Positions 48,711 through 57,145 of a stretch of 64,000 bases of DNA are shown here, one piece after another. Below the pieces are notes generated by a model that did no database searches, was not told where the DNA came from, and saw nothing but the letters and a program-made list of their open reading frames with translations. Positions within the stretch are counted from its first letter, which is position 1, and each line of letters starts with the position of its first letter. The position numbers and the translations under genes are program-made. The DNA is from an uncultured Christensenella sp. (GTDB taxonomy: Bacteria > Bacillota > Clostridia > Christensenellales > Borkfalkiaceae), in assembly GCA_910577555.1 (NCBI GenBank), contig CAJTLF010000005.1, positions 1 through 64,000 of the forward strand, read 5' to 3'.

Positions 48711-50543
48711 TTAATCTTTTTTATCGTCGTTTTCCGCTTTTTCTTCCGTTTCGGCGGGTTTTACTGATTTTGCAGCCTGTTTTTTTGCAGCCTTTTCTTC
48801 GGCGGCTTTCTTTTTAGCCGCGGCTTTTTCTTCCGCAATTCTTTTCTTTTCCGCCTGAGCCGCCTGATATTTGGACTCTTCTTCTTCGTAATTCAAGCCC
48901 TTCTTTTCGCACTTTGCTTTAAGCTCGGTCTTTCTCTGTTCTTCTGCCGCAGCTTCTGCTTCGGCTTCTTCTCTTCTAAGCCTTTCTTCGGGTTCAATCC
49001 ATTCTTCGCCGTTAGCAAGAGCTTCTGCTTTCTGGTTTTCGATTATAGTCTTATGGTCCTGGTCGCTGAATTTTTCAACGTTCATAAATATGAATATAAC
49101 CGCTATTACGGCGTAGCACAGAGTTTCGCCGCCGATGAATATCCAGGTGAGCGCAGTCTGAATTGCAGGAGAAGATACGTTGGTACCCGTATAACCCACG
49201 CCGCCGATGACGCCGTTCATTATACCGGTGGCGATACCAGTCATACCGGCCATTATCGCACCGTAAATAGTCATTGTAAATCCGTCGGTACGGAGTTTAT
49301 GCTTTGCTTCCTGATGGTCGAGTATATCGGCAAGGAGCGCAAGCGACAGATACATCGCGGGGGTAGAGCCGAGAGCTTTTATAACAAAAGAAGTTACTAC
49401 GAGCGCGAAATTATCGGGAGCGATAAAGCCTATCGCGCCGCCTATCGTCGAAAGAATCGCGCCGAATAAAATTGCTTTGCCTTTACCTATTTTGTTGGAA
49501 AGCGGCCAGGCAATTACCATACCCAACGCAGTGGGAATTGCGCCTATTATAGAGAGCGTTCCGTTCCATATACCGCCCTGCGCGGTAGTAAACTGACCGT
49601 TACTGTCGGGGAACATAGCCGTACAGAAATAGAGCTGAGAAACGTTCTTAACCATACCGCCGAGCTGATAAAGGAAGAAGAACGCGATTATTATCCACCA
49701 GAACTTATCTTTAAAGCAAACTTTAGCCTGTTGCTTGACCGACGCCGCTTTTTTGATTTCCACCTTTTCTTTACCGAAAGATTCTTCGGTAATTCTTTCA
49801 CGGGTAAAATAATATTCAACGAGGACGCCGAGTACGTTCACCACGAGAAGTATGATGATAAATATTTTCCAACGGTCGTAAGACGCTGCCGCGTCGAGAA
49901 CCTTTACTCCGTCGACTTCATTCTCCACGAAAAGGAAACCGAGAAAGAATGAGCCTATCATATTTACAAGCCCCATTGCCGCAAGTGCAGTCGCATTGGA
50001 AATTGTTGCAAGCAAAGAGCGGTCTTTACTGCTACGCGTGGAAAGATTTACGAGCGCCGCGTGCGACGTATAATAGAAAGGATACGCCACGGCGAACCAC
50101 AGGTTATAACCTATAGCTACGCACACGAGTGCGGCAACCTGCGATTCTTTATTGATAACGTCGGTTGCGAACGGGGAAATTATAAACAGAACCAACAGCG
50201 CGAGTATGGCAATCGGTATCGAAATCAAAAGCAGCGGTCTTGCCTTGCCTGCTTTCGTTCTGTTTCTGTCCATAAGTCTGCCGACGACAACGTTGCCGAG
50301 CACAACGAAAATTACCGACACTACGGGAAGCCAGGTAACGAACCAGCTTGCCCAAGCCGTCATATTCAGTACGTCGGTCAGGTATTTGTTGAAGTAGCTT
50401 GAAAGCACCGAGTTGGTGAGTAACGCCAACGTAGGTCCTATAAAGTAACCCAACGCGCCTTCGGGAAAAATTTTCGCCCGAGCCGACTTTACCTTAGTCG
50501 AAAACAGCGGATTTTCAAAAAGGCTCTTTTTTTTCTTTTCCAT
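48711..50543 (-). CDS. GPH-family (MelB-like) sugar:cation symporter with long charged tail
   Basis: A 610-residue transporter with about twelve membrane helices (about 25-490). It belongs by pattern to the glycoside-pentoside-hexuronide group of the major facilitator superfamily, seen for instance in the DRNRTKAGKARP loop after helix 2. The last ~100 residues are an unusual cytoplasmic tail rich in Lys, Glu and Ala with a strong helical/coiled-coil pattern. Most relatives end shortly after the last helix. It is the first gene of a unit with the GH3 enzyme and probably brings in that enzyme's substrate. Its gene follows a 228-bp leader. Confidence 0.88.
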   Translation of the reverse strand: MEKKKKSLFENPLFSTKVKSARAKIFPEGALGYFIGPTLALLTNSVLSSYFNKYLTDVLNMTAWASWFVTWLPVVSVIFVVLGNVVVGRLMDRNRTKAGKARPLLLISIPIAILALLVLFIISPFATDVINKESQVAALVCVAIGYNLWFAVAYPFYYTSHAALVNLSTRSSKDRSLLATISNATALAAMGLVNMIGSFFLGFLFVENEVDGVKVLDAAASYDRWKIFIIILLVVNVLGVLVEYYFTRERITEESFGKEKVEIKKAASVKQQAKVCFKDKFWWIIIAFFFLYQLGGMVKNVSQLYFCTAMFPDSNGQFTTAQGGIWNGTLSIIGAIPTALGMVIAWPLSNKIGKGKAILFGAILSTIGGAIGFIAPDNFALVVTSFVIKALGSTPAMYLSLALLADILDHQEAKHKLRTDGFTMTIYGAIMAGMTGIATGIMNGVIGGVGYTGTNVSSPAIQTALTWIFIGGETLCYAVIAVIFIFMNVEKFSDQDHKTIIENQKAEALANGEEWIEPEERLRREEAEAEAAAEEQRKTELKAKCEKKGLNYEEEESKYQAAQAEKKRIAEEKAAAKKKAAEEKAAKKQAAKSVKPAETEEKAENDDKKD

Positions 50544-50705
50544 ATTTTTCCTCCATATAAAACGGTTAGCCCGTTATTCCATGCTATCAGTAATATTATA
50601 ACAAAAATTGTGAAAAAATCAAGAAGAAATACATAAACTGCTAAAATTTTGGCGTAAACGGTTATCCGACTATTTAAAACGAGCATAAATTATGCACGAA
50701 CTTGC

Positions 50706-50733
50706 AAAAAAACGGCACGTTTGAAACGTGCCG
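50706..50733 (-). terminator. Intrinsic terminator of the cyuA-tcdA-ttcA unit
   Basis: CGGCACGTTT and AAACGTGCCG form a 10-bp stem around one base; a run of T follows on the minus strand. Confidence 0.9.
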
Positions 50734-50771
50734 CCTGCACTCCACGGTGCGCTTATTAAAGAAAAAAGGGA

Positions 50772-51584
50772 TTATTCGTCGAAAAAATGGCGTTTCCCGT
50801 CCTTATCTTTATAGGCGATAACCGTTGATAAATTTACGTTTTCAACGCTTTTGAAAATGTTCTGCTCTATGCCTTCGTCCTGTGCGGCAAGCTCGCGGAT
50901 AAGGTTTTTTACTTTTAAACGCTTGCCTTCTTCGTTTTGCTTGCTCTGCGTGAATTTACACGCGCAACGCAGAAACTCAAGCCCGTTATAATCCCGCCAA
51001 GCTATAATATCACTCTCGCGGATTAAATACATGGGGCGAATAAGTTGCATACCCGCAAAATTTGCGCTTTTAACCTTTGGCATCATCGTCTGCACCTGAC
51101 CGCCGTAAAGCATACCCATTAATATCGTTTCTATTACGTCGTCGTAATGGTGCCCCAAAGCGATTTTATTGCAACCGAGCAGTTGTGCGTTATGGTAAAG
51201 ATGTCCGCGGCGCATTCTCGCGCAAAGATAACACGGAGATTTTTCGATATTCAAGACGCTGTCGAATATATCGGACTGAAAGATTGTTACGGGGACGTTT
51301 AATTTTTCGGCGTTTTCTTCTATCAGTTTGAGATTTTCAGGCGCGTAACCGGGGTTCATTACGAGAAAAACGAGCTCGAACGGAAATTTATGGTGTTTTT
51401 TAAGCTCCTGAAAGAGCTTTGCCATTAGCCAACTGTCTTTACCGCCCGAAATGCAGACGGCTATTTTATCGTTCGGTTGGATTAAATTATAAGTTACTAT
51501 CGCTTTTGTAAACTTGCGGAAAAGCCGGCGGTGAAACTTTTTTATTATGCTCTTTTCGGCGCGTTCGAGAGAAAATTCCGTCAT
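50772..51584 (-). CDS. ttcA: TtcA-like tRNA 2-thiocytidine synthetase
   Basis: The start is set at 51584 (MTEFSLERAEKSI), overlapping the tcdA stop by four bases; a longer frame upstream would only read the tcdA sequence in a wrong frame. The 270-residue protein has the PP-loop CISGGKDSW (ATP pyrophosphatase), the pair PCYLCARMRRG, a second cysteine pair FLRCACKF, and GHHYDDVIET. These fit the TtcA group, iron-sulfur enzymes that thiolate cytidine 32 of tRNA. A related PP-loop tRNA thiolase cannot be excluded. It sits in a sulfur and tRNA-modification operon. Confidence 0.8.
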   Translation of the reverse strand: MTEFSLERAEKSIIKKFHRRLFRKFTKAIVTYNLIQPNDKIAVCISGGKDSWLMAKLFQELKKHHKFPFELVFLVMNPGYAPENLKLIEENAEKLNVPVTIFQSDIFDSVLNIEKSPCYLCARMRRGHLYHNAQLLGCNKIALGHHYDDVIETILMGMLYGGQVQTMMPKVKSANFAGMQLIRPMYLIRESDIIAWRDYNGLEFLRCACKFTQSKQNEEGKRLKVKNLIRELAAQDEGIEQNIFKSVENVNLSTVIAYKDKDGKRHFFDE

Positions 51585-52291
51585 TTCTTCACTCCCGCAA
51601 GATATTTTATTACTTCGCCCGCCGCTATAAGCCCCGCAACGGGCGGAACGAATGAAACGCTGCCTATAACCTTGCCGCTCTCTTCCGCCGCATCCGCGCT
51701 GAATTTTACGGGCGGTTCGGAAGAAAATACCGTTTTCAACTCCGTAACACCGCGTTTTTTGAGTTCGCGGCGCATCACGCGGGCGAGCGGACAATCTGTT
51801 GTTTTGTAAATATCGATAACCTGAAATTTCGTAGGGTCCAACTTATTTCCCGCACCCATACAGCTTATAACGGGCGTACCCGCCGCTTTTGCACGCGTTA
51901 TAACGGCAATTTTGCCGCTTACCGTATCTATGGCGTCAACTACGAAATCGAACGCGGAAAAATCGGATAAACCGGTGCAATCTTCGGTAAAAAACAAGTC
52001 GTGACAGACGACCGTGCAAGCGGGATTTATATCGTTTATGCGTTCTCGCATAACCTGAGTTTTAAGTTTGCCCAACGACGACTGCGTTGCGATAATCTGT
52101 CTGTTTATATTGGTAACGCTTACTTTATCGCTGTCTATTAAATGAATTTCGCCGACACCCGAGCGGGCGAGAGCTTCTGCGCAGTAACCGCCTACGCCGC
52201 CCACGCCGAAAAGAGCGACGCGGGATTTTGAAAGCTTTTCCGCACCGTCCTTGCCGAGCAATAATTCCGTTCTTGAAAATTCGTTTAACAT
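51581..52291 (-). CDS. tcdA: tRNA threonylcarbamoyladenosine dehydratase
   Basis: A 236-residue ThiF/E1-like enzyme. It shows the nucleotide loop GVGGVGGYCAEALARSGVG, the following LIDSDKVSVTNINRQ with the adenylation arginine, and TQSSLGKLK. In this length class with no C-terminal rhodanese domain the best match is TcdA, which cyclises t6A at position 37 of ANN-decoding tRNAs. It overlaps both neighbours (cyuA upstream by 7 bases, ttcA downstream by 4), so all three are one tight operon. Confidence 0.88.
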   Translation of the reverse strand: MLNEFSRTELLLGKDGAEKLSKSRVALFGVGGVGGYCAEALARSGVGEIHLIDSDKVSVTNINRQIIATQSSLGKLKTQVMRERINDINPACTVVCHDLFFTEDCTGLSDFSAFDFVVDAIDTVSGKIAVITRAKAAGTPVISCMGAGNKLDPTKFQVIDIYKTTDCPLARVMRRELKKRGVTELKTVFSSEPPVKFSADAAEESGKVIGSVSFVPPVAGLIAAGEVIKYLAGVKK

Positions 52292-53559
52292 TTTTTAATC
52301 ATAAGCCTGATAATTTCTTCGTCCGTCTCGCGCATACCGACGCGCGCCACGTCGCCGACGTTGTCGATAGTACTTTCCACGCAGTCCGCCAATATTCCGT
52401 CGCCGCCGCAGAAATTACTCCCCTTGCGGGTCATTTCAAAGCCCAAAATACCCGCTTCCACCGCAGACGCGATTTTAGCCGCGCAACTCGACTTCGCTCC
52501 GTCGCATATGACGCCCGAATTTATCGCCAACGCGTTTACTATCGTGCAGGATACTGCCGCCGCGTTGCCGCCGTAAAGATAGCATATACCCGCGCCCGCG
52601 CCGCAACCTGCCGAAACGGCCCCGCAATACGCCGAAAGTCTGCCTATACCCGTCTTTAAATGTATAGTAACCAAATCGGAAACGACGAGTCCCCGAATGA
52701 GTTTTTCTTCCGGTAAATTGAGATACTCCGCGTAGGTTATGAGCGGCAACGACGCCGCCATACCCTGATTACCGCTGCCCGAAACTATTACTACGGGCTT
52801 GGAACAGCCGTTCATTCTTGCGTCCGAGCCTGCGGCGGCTGCCGCTTTCGCTCTGTTGTGAACGCCTTTACCGAACGAGTTTAACAGGACCTTGCCCACC
52901 TTTGCGCCGTAATCGTTTTTAAGACCTTCGTCCGAAATCGCCTTGTTATAGTCAATCTGCCTTTTGATTAAATCGTATACGTCGGCAACGTTCAACCCGT
53001 CGGCAAATTCGACGATTTTATCTACGGTTAAAATACTCCTGTCCGTACGGCAGGAATTTTCTTCATAAACGGCTTCCGAACTGAAAACGGATTCCCCGTT
53101 CTTCTGCACGAGAACGACGTTGGTATGATGCCCTACGATTCTAACGAAAGCGGAGTTTTCACCCTTATACACCTTTACGCCGATATCGAACACGCAACCG
53201 GAGCGGGAATGCTCTACCGAAAACGACGCGGTTTTCAGATAGACGGCTATTTTCTGCACTTCCGCCGCCGTTACGCCCGCGATGACTTCGAGCTTTTTGG
53301 ACGAATCGCCCGCAATTATACCTGCCGCCGCGGCGCAGGTTACGCCTTTCATTCCGCCGGTATTGGGAACGACGACGCTCTTTACGTTTTTAAGGATATT
53401 GCCGCTTACCGAAATTTCCGTGCGCTCGGGAATTTCTCCCAAAGCGTCGCGGGCGAGAGCCGCCGCGTATGCTATGGAGATTGGCTCGGTACAGCCCATT
53501 GCGGGCAACAATTCTTCGCCGAGAATATTTACGAAATCCCGATATAAACGATTATCCAT
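52285..53559 (-). CDS. cyuA: L-cysteine desulfidase / serine dehydratase-alpha-like protein
   Basis: A 424-residue protein of the UPF0597 (CyuA/YhaM) family. Members break down L-cysteine to pyruvate, ammonia and sulfide using an iron-sulfur cluster. Visible family marks are AMGCTEPISIAYA near residue 20, VPNTGGMKG, and late cysteines in GVICDGAKSSCAAKI and SNFCGGDG. Length is normal. It is the first gene of an operon with tcdA and ttcA; sulfide from cysteine could feed thiolation, though this link is inference. No signal peptide. Confidence 0.88.
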   Translation of the reverse strand: MDNRLYRDFVNILGEELLPAMGCTEPISIAYAAALARDALGEIPERTEISVSGNILKNVKSVVVPNTGGMKGVTCAAAAGIIAGDSSKKLEVIAGVTAAEVQKIAVYLKTASFSVEHSRSGCVFDIGVKVYKGENSAFVRIVGHHTNVVLVQKNGESVFSSEAVYEENSCRTDRSILTVDKIVEFADGLNVADVYDLIKRQIDYNKAISDEGLKNDYGAKVGKVLLNSFGKGVHNRAKAAAAAGSDARMNGCSKPVVIVSGSGNQGMAASLPLITYAEYLNLPEEKLIRGLVVSDLVTIHLKTGIGRLSAYCGAVSAGCGAGAGICYLYGGNAAAVSCTIVNALAINSGVICDGAKSSCAAKIASAVEAGILGFEMTRKGSNFCGGDGILADCVESTIDNVGDVARVGMRETDEEIIRLMIKKC

Positions 53560-53616
53560 AATTTCAGCCTTGGTTTTTTTTAAATTATAACACGGCTAAT
53601 CGTAAAAGACAATCGT

Positions 53617-53907
53617 TTAAAGGCATTTGAGAAAAGCGATTAAAGCCCGTTTCTGCGTCGCACTGAGTTTATCTATTGCCGAATACAAATCGTCGTATTC
53701 CTTACCCGCACGGAAAAATTCGGACAGAGTAACCCCCAGTCCGAAACAAATGTAACCGAGATAATCCACGGTAGGGCGTTTCTCACCGCGCTCGAGCTGA
53801 GAGATGTAAGTCGGCGATACGCCCGCAAGATTTGCAAGCGCGTTTTTCTTCAATCCCTTCTTTTCGCGCAACTCGGTAATTCTTTTACCCACTTCAAAAC
53901 GTTCCAT
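53617..53907 (-). CDS. Small XRE-family transcriptional regulator
   Basis: A 96-residue protein with a Cro/CI-type helix-turn-helix (about 8-62; LKKNALANLAGVSPTYISQ is the helix-turn-helix core) and a short C-terminal helix. It lies alone. Its upstream region holds several AAACTA/TAGTTT half-sites (53937-54033), which suggests it represses its own promoter. Target genes beyond itself are unknown. Confidence 0.9.
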   Translation of the reverse strand: MERFEVGKRITELREKKGLKKNALANLAGVSPTYISQLERGEKRPTVDYLGYICFGLGVTLSEFFRAGKEYDDLYSAIDKLSATQKRALIAFLKCL

Positions 53908-53936
53908 AAAAATTTTATTTCCCCCTTTATAGGCTA

Positions 53937-54033
53937 AACTATAGTTTAGTTTAAACTATTTTCAGGACAAATATTTATGCTATAGTATTGATATCTTTAA
54001 ACTATCGTGTTTAATTAAAAAACTATAGTTTTT
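53937..54033. promoter_or_regulatory. Cluster of AAACTATAGTTT-type operator sites
   Basis: The palindrome AAACTATAGTTT occurs at 53937-53948 and nearly again at 54020-54031. The overlapping palindrome TAGTTTAAACTA and a further half-site near 53997 lie between them. The cluster is directly upstream of the XRE gene and is the likely operator for autoregulation. Confidence 0.65.
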
Positions 54034-54117
54034 AAAATAAGAAAAAAGGCGGTTAAAACCGTCTTTAAAAGAAGTTTACCTTAAATTAAAATAACTTGAC
54101 TAAACCAAAAACCTTGT

Positions 54118-55050
54118 TTAGAATAGGCTGAGCTGTTGTGGCGGTAAAGGGCGTTCGATTGCTCCGACGTTGCCGTCGAAAGTGTAATCGATTGGAATTG
54201 CCCCGCGTTCGATAAGCGCAGCGTTTCCTGCGTAAACGGACTTCCTGCGGCAAAGCAATTTACACCAGCCGCGCTTTAAAGTATCCGTTGCTCCCGCCCA
54301 GGTGCCACCCTTGTTATAGTCCGACCTTATCACGACCGTCCCGTCCGACTGAGCGTAAATATAGCGGTTGCGCATCATTGCGATTCCGAGATTAAAACCT
54401 TCGTCGGGCGCGGCAAGCGAAACGAGAGCCATTTTACCGCTATTAACCGCATTTGATATTTCAAGCTGATTAAGCCGTTTCAACAGATTGTCCGCCGGGA
54501 ATTCCACCACGCATTTGCCCAGGCGCAACGCTTGCAGTTCGCACTCCCAATCGACGCCACGCGCGCCGCCCGACACTACGCCGTAGCCGTGCGAAGCCGT
54601 TCTTTCGACACAGAAACGTGAAAACTCCAAATCGTCTTTATTTGCGTTGCGCGAGCCGACGAACCCGATTACTTTTTCGTTGAGCAACCCCATATCCCCC
54701 GCGCAGTAAAACACCGGCGGACGGCTTTTACCGAGTTTACCGGTAAGCCTTGCGGGATACTCGCAATCGAACACCGTAACCGCCTTTATTCCCACGCTTG
54801 CATATGCGTGCAATTTTTCATTTATTTCGCCTGAACCGTTATTCAAGCGCGAAAGTCTTGCGGAAAATTCTGCGTCTAACTTTAATCTATCCGTAAAATC
54901 TTTTTCCGAAAAGAAAAGTAATTGCTCAAGAGCTATTCCTTCGCGTTCGGCAGCGGAGCAAAGCTCGTTCCACTCCGCCGCGCCGAGAGAGCGCAAGCCC
55001 TTATTTAATTTACCGCAAAATAAAATAGCTGCATCACGGTTACCCAACAT
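54118..55050 (-). CDS. DprA/Smf-like protein
   Basis: A 310-residue protein with the Rossmann-like core of DNA-processing protein A: VIGFVGSRNANKDDLEFSR, VVSGGARGVDWECE, and LLKRLNQLEISNAVNSG, with the late FxxRNRYI-type box IAMMRNRYIYAQSDGTVVI. DprA loads RecA on single-stranded DNA during transformation. Compared with standard DprA the C-terminal winged helix is absent, and the gene stands alone outside its usual topA/trmFO context. Some stand-alone DprA-like proteins belong to other systems, so a competence role is not certain. Confidence 0.8.
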   Translation of the reverse strand: MLGNRDAAILFCGKLNKGLRSLGAAEWNELCSAAEREGIALEQLLFFSEKDFTDRLKLDAEFSARLSRLNNGSGEINEKLHAYASVGIKAVTVFDCEYPARLTGKLGKSRPPVFYCAGDMGLLNEKVIGFVGSRNANKDDLEFSRFCVERTASHGYGVVSGGARGVDWECELQALRLGKCVVEFPADNLLKRLNQLEISNAVNSGKMALVSLAAPDEGFNLGIAMMRNRYIYAQSDGTVVIRSDYNKGGTWAGATDTLKRGWCKLLCRRKSVYAGNAALIERGAIPIDYTFDGNVGAIERPLPPQQLSLF

Positions 55051-55205
55051 ATTACCACCGCAGAAACCAAGCCGTACCGTCAGTCGCGACTTGGTTTAAT
55101 TTTTTCGTTCCTGATTATTATACTACTTTATTAAAATCAAACGAAACAAAATTTATATTAATTACCACGAAAATAATTTAAATTTTACTAAGGCAGGTAT
55201 TATTA

Positions 55206-57098
55206 ATGAAAAAATTTATTTTTCTCGGCATTGCCGCAATAGCGGTTTTAACCTTTGCGGTTTTTTCTTTAGCTGGTTGCAAACCGGAAACGAATGCGGA
55301 AAGCACGTCGCGTCTGACTTGTACGGTAAGCTATGCCGCGGACGGAAACGTATCGTTTAAGGAAGAAGTGAACTACGGCGAATGCGCACCCGTTCCGCCC
55401 AAGGACGAGACCGACGGAGCAAGGTTTACCGAATGGATTTATAACGCGAAACCTTACGACTTTACCCAACCCGTAACCCACGATATAACTTTAACGGCAA
55501 GATACAGAGTTTATAGCGTTAATTTCGTTGTTGACGGTAAAATCATAAACTCTTTCGAATACGAATTTTATAACCAGAAGATAAAAGAGCCGCCGTTACC
55601 GGTCAAAGACGGCTATAACGACAATTGGGAAGAATACTCTCTTACGGGCGGGGATATCAGAGTAAACGCCGTATATACGCCCGTTAATTATAATCTGAAA
55701 TTTATTATCGACGGTGAAGTTATACGCGAGTGCATATGTACAATTGAAAATTTTACCGAATTTCTGCCGTCCGCGCCCGAAAAATTCGGATACGAATTTA
55801 ATTGGATTTCCGAACCGTGCGGTGAGAACTCGTATGAAGTACACGGCGAGTATACTCCCGCAATATTCACTTTTTACTACTATGCGGAAGGCGAACTCGT
55901 GGCAAAGCGCGTAACTACTTTCGGCGAAGAATACGACGAGCCTGAAATACCCGAAAAGGAACATTACGACGGCAGTTGGGGAGAAGCCGTATTTACAGAC
56001 GAAGAAACCGCTGAAGTCCACGCCATATATTCCCCCAAAAAATACGAAGTAAAGTTTATTGCCGAAAACGAATTTTTTACGCGCACTTACGATATCGAAA
56101 ACCCGAGCGTCGATATTCCTACCGTACCCGAAAAGACGCACTATACGGGAAGATGGCAGGATTTCATTTTGGACGGCGGCGACAAGGTCGTTTATGCGGA
56201 ATATACACCCGTAACTTACGAAGTGCGTTTCGTTGCAGACGGCGTAACAGTTGCGGCGGAATATTATACGGTTGAAAATGCAAGCGTAACAATACCGCCC
56301 GTTCCCGCAAAAGAATACTGTAACGGCGAATGGGAAAAATTTGAACTGAAAGGCGGAAATTTAACGGTTAACGCAATATATACACGGGTCAACGGTACTG
56401 AAGGGCTTGAATATTCCGCCGACGGAGACGGATTGAAAGTAGTCGGTTACAGCGGAACAGAGCAAAGCGTAATCATACCCACGGAACGGGACGGCAGGCG
56501 CGTTACCGCTATTGCGGACGAAGCATTTGCAAACAATTGCATGGTTGCAGATATAACCATATGTAAAGGCGTACAGTCGATTGGCGCAAGCGCGTTTAAT
56601 AACTGCAAAAGTTTAAAGAGCATAGAATTGCCCGATTCGATTACGACGATAAATCAGGGTGCGTTTATGAATTGCACGGCGTTAACGCATATCGATTTGC
56701 CCGATAATCTGACCGTTTTAAGCGAAAGTATTTTAAGCGAAAGCGGACTTGAAAGCGTTAAACTGCCCGAAAACCTTTTACGGATAGAGCGAAACGCTTT
56801 CAGCAACTGCTTAAATCTGAAAAGCGTGACTATTCCCGACGCTACCGAAGAAATATGCACGGCCGCGTTTGCAAACTGCGCCCGTCTTGAAAGTGTCATT
56901 TTCGGAACGGGACTTAAAATTTTACGCGAGTATGCGTTTTTACATTGTTACGAATTAGTTTACGTTGAATTTAAAATTACGGAAGATTGGCATTGTATAA
57001 GCGGAACTACGACGATAGACGTTTCGTCAATATTTCCCGACCCCGCCGCTACCGCAAAATTATTCCGCAATAATATTTTCGAATTAACACGAAAATAA
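55206..57098 (+). CDS. Lipoprotein with InlB-type repeats and BspA-type leucine-rich repeats
   Basis: A 630-residue lipoprotein (lipobox SLAGC). Six to seven repeats of about 60 residues (about 40-395) with a V.F..DG.....Y pattern resemble InlB B-repeats (beta-grasp adhesion modules). The C-terminal third (about 420-610) has BspA-type leucine-rich repeats (IADEAFANNCMVADI, IGASAFNNCKSLKSIELP, and so on). Such proteins bind host or bacterial surfaces. The start has an AAGGCAGG site. The gene is divergent from the DprA-like gene and ends at a shared terminator. Confidence 0.85.
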   Translation: MKKFIFLGIAAIAVLTFAVFSLAGCKPETNAESTSRLTCTVSYAADGNVSFKEEVNYGECAPVPPKDETDGARFTEWIYNAKPYDFTQPVTHDITLTARYRVYSVNFVVDGKIINSFEYEFYNQKIKEPPLPVKDGYNDNWEEYSLTGGDIRVNAVYTPVNYNLKFIIDGEVIRECICTIENFTEFLPSAPEKFGYEFNWISEPCGENSYEVHGEYTPAIFTFYYYAEGELVAKRVTTFGEEYDEPEIPEKEHYDGSWGEAVFTDEETAEVHAIYSPKKYEVKFIAENEFFTRTYDIENPSVDIPTVPEKTHYTGRWQDFILDGGDKVVYAEYTPVTYEVRFVADGVTVAAEYYTVENASVTIPPVPAKEYCNGEWEKFELKGGNLTVNAIYTRVNGTEGLEYSADGDGLKVVGYSGTEQSVIIPTERDGRRVTAIADEAFANNCMVADITICKGVQSIGASAFNNCKSLKSIELPDSITTINQGAFMNCTALTHIDLPDNLTVLSESILSESGLESVKLPENLLRIERNAFSNCLNLKSVTIPDATEEICTAAFANCARLESVIFGTGLKILREYAFLHCYELVYVEFKITEDWHCISGTTTIDVSSIFPDPAATAKLFRNNIFELTRK

Positions 57099-57102
57099 AA
57101 AT

Positions 57103-57138
57103 AAAATGCGGTACCGTTGACGGTACCGCATTTTTATA
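57103..57138. terminator. Bidirectional terminator
   Basis: A 14-bp stem (57103-57116 with 57121-57134) with a 4-base loop, flanked by A and T runs, lies between the converging LRR lipoprotein and ABC permease genes. Confidence 0.92.
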
Positions 57139-57145
57139 TAAAATT

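Noticed and set aside
50489..50686. Small hydrophobic protein upstream of the transporter gene
   Set aside because: It overlaps the transporter start in another frame and has no ribosome-binding site; the region is better read as a leader.
51585..51794. N-terminal extension of the TtcA-like protein
   Set aside because: The extra residues are the tcdA gene read in a wrong frame; family similarity begins at the Met encoded at 51584.
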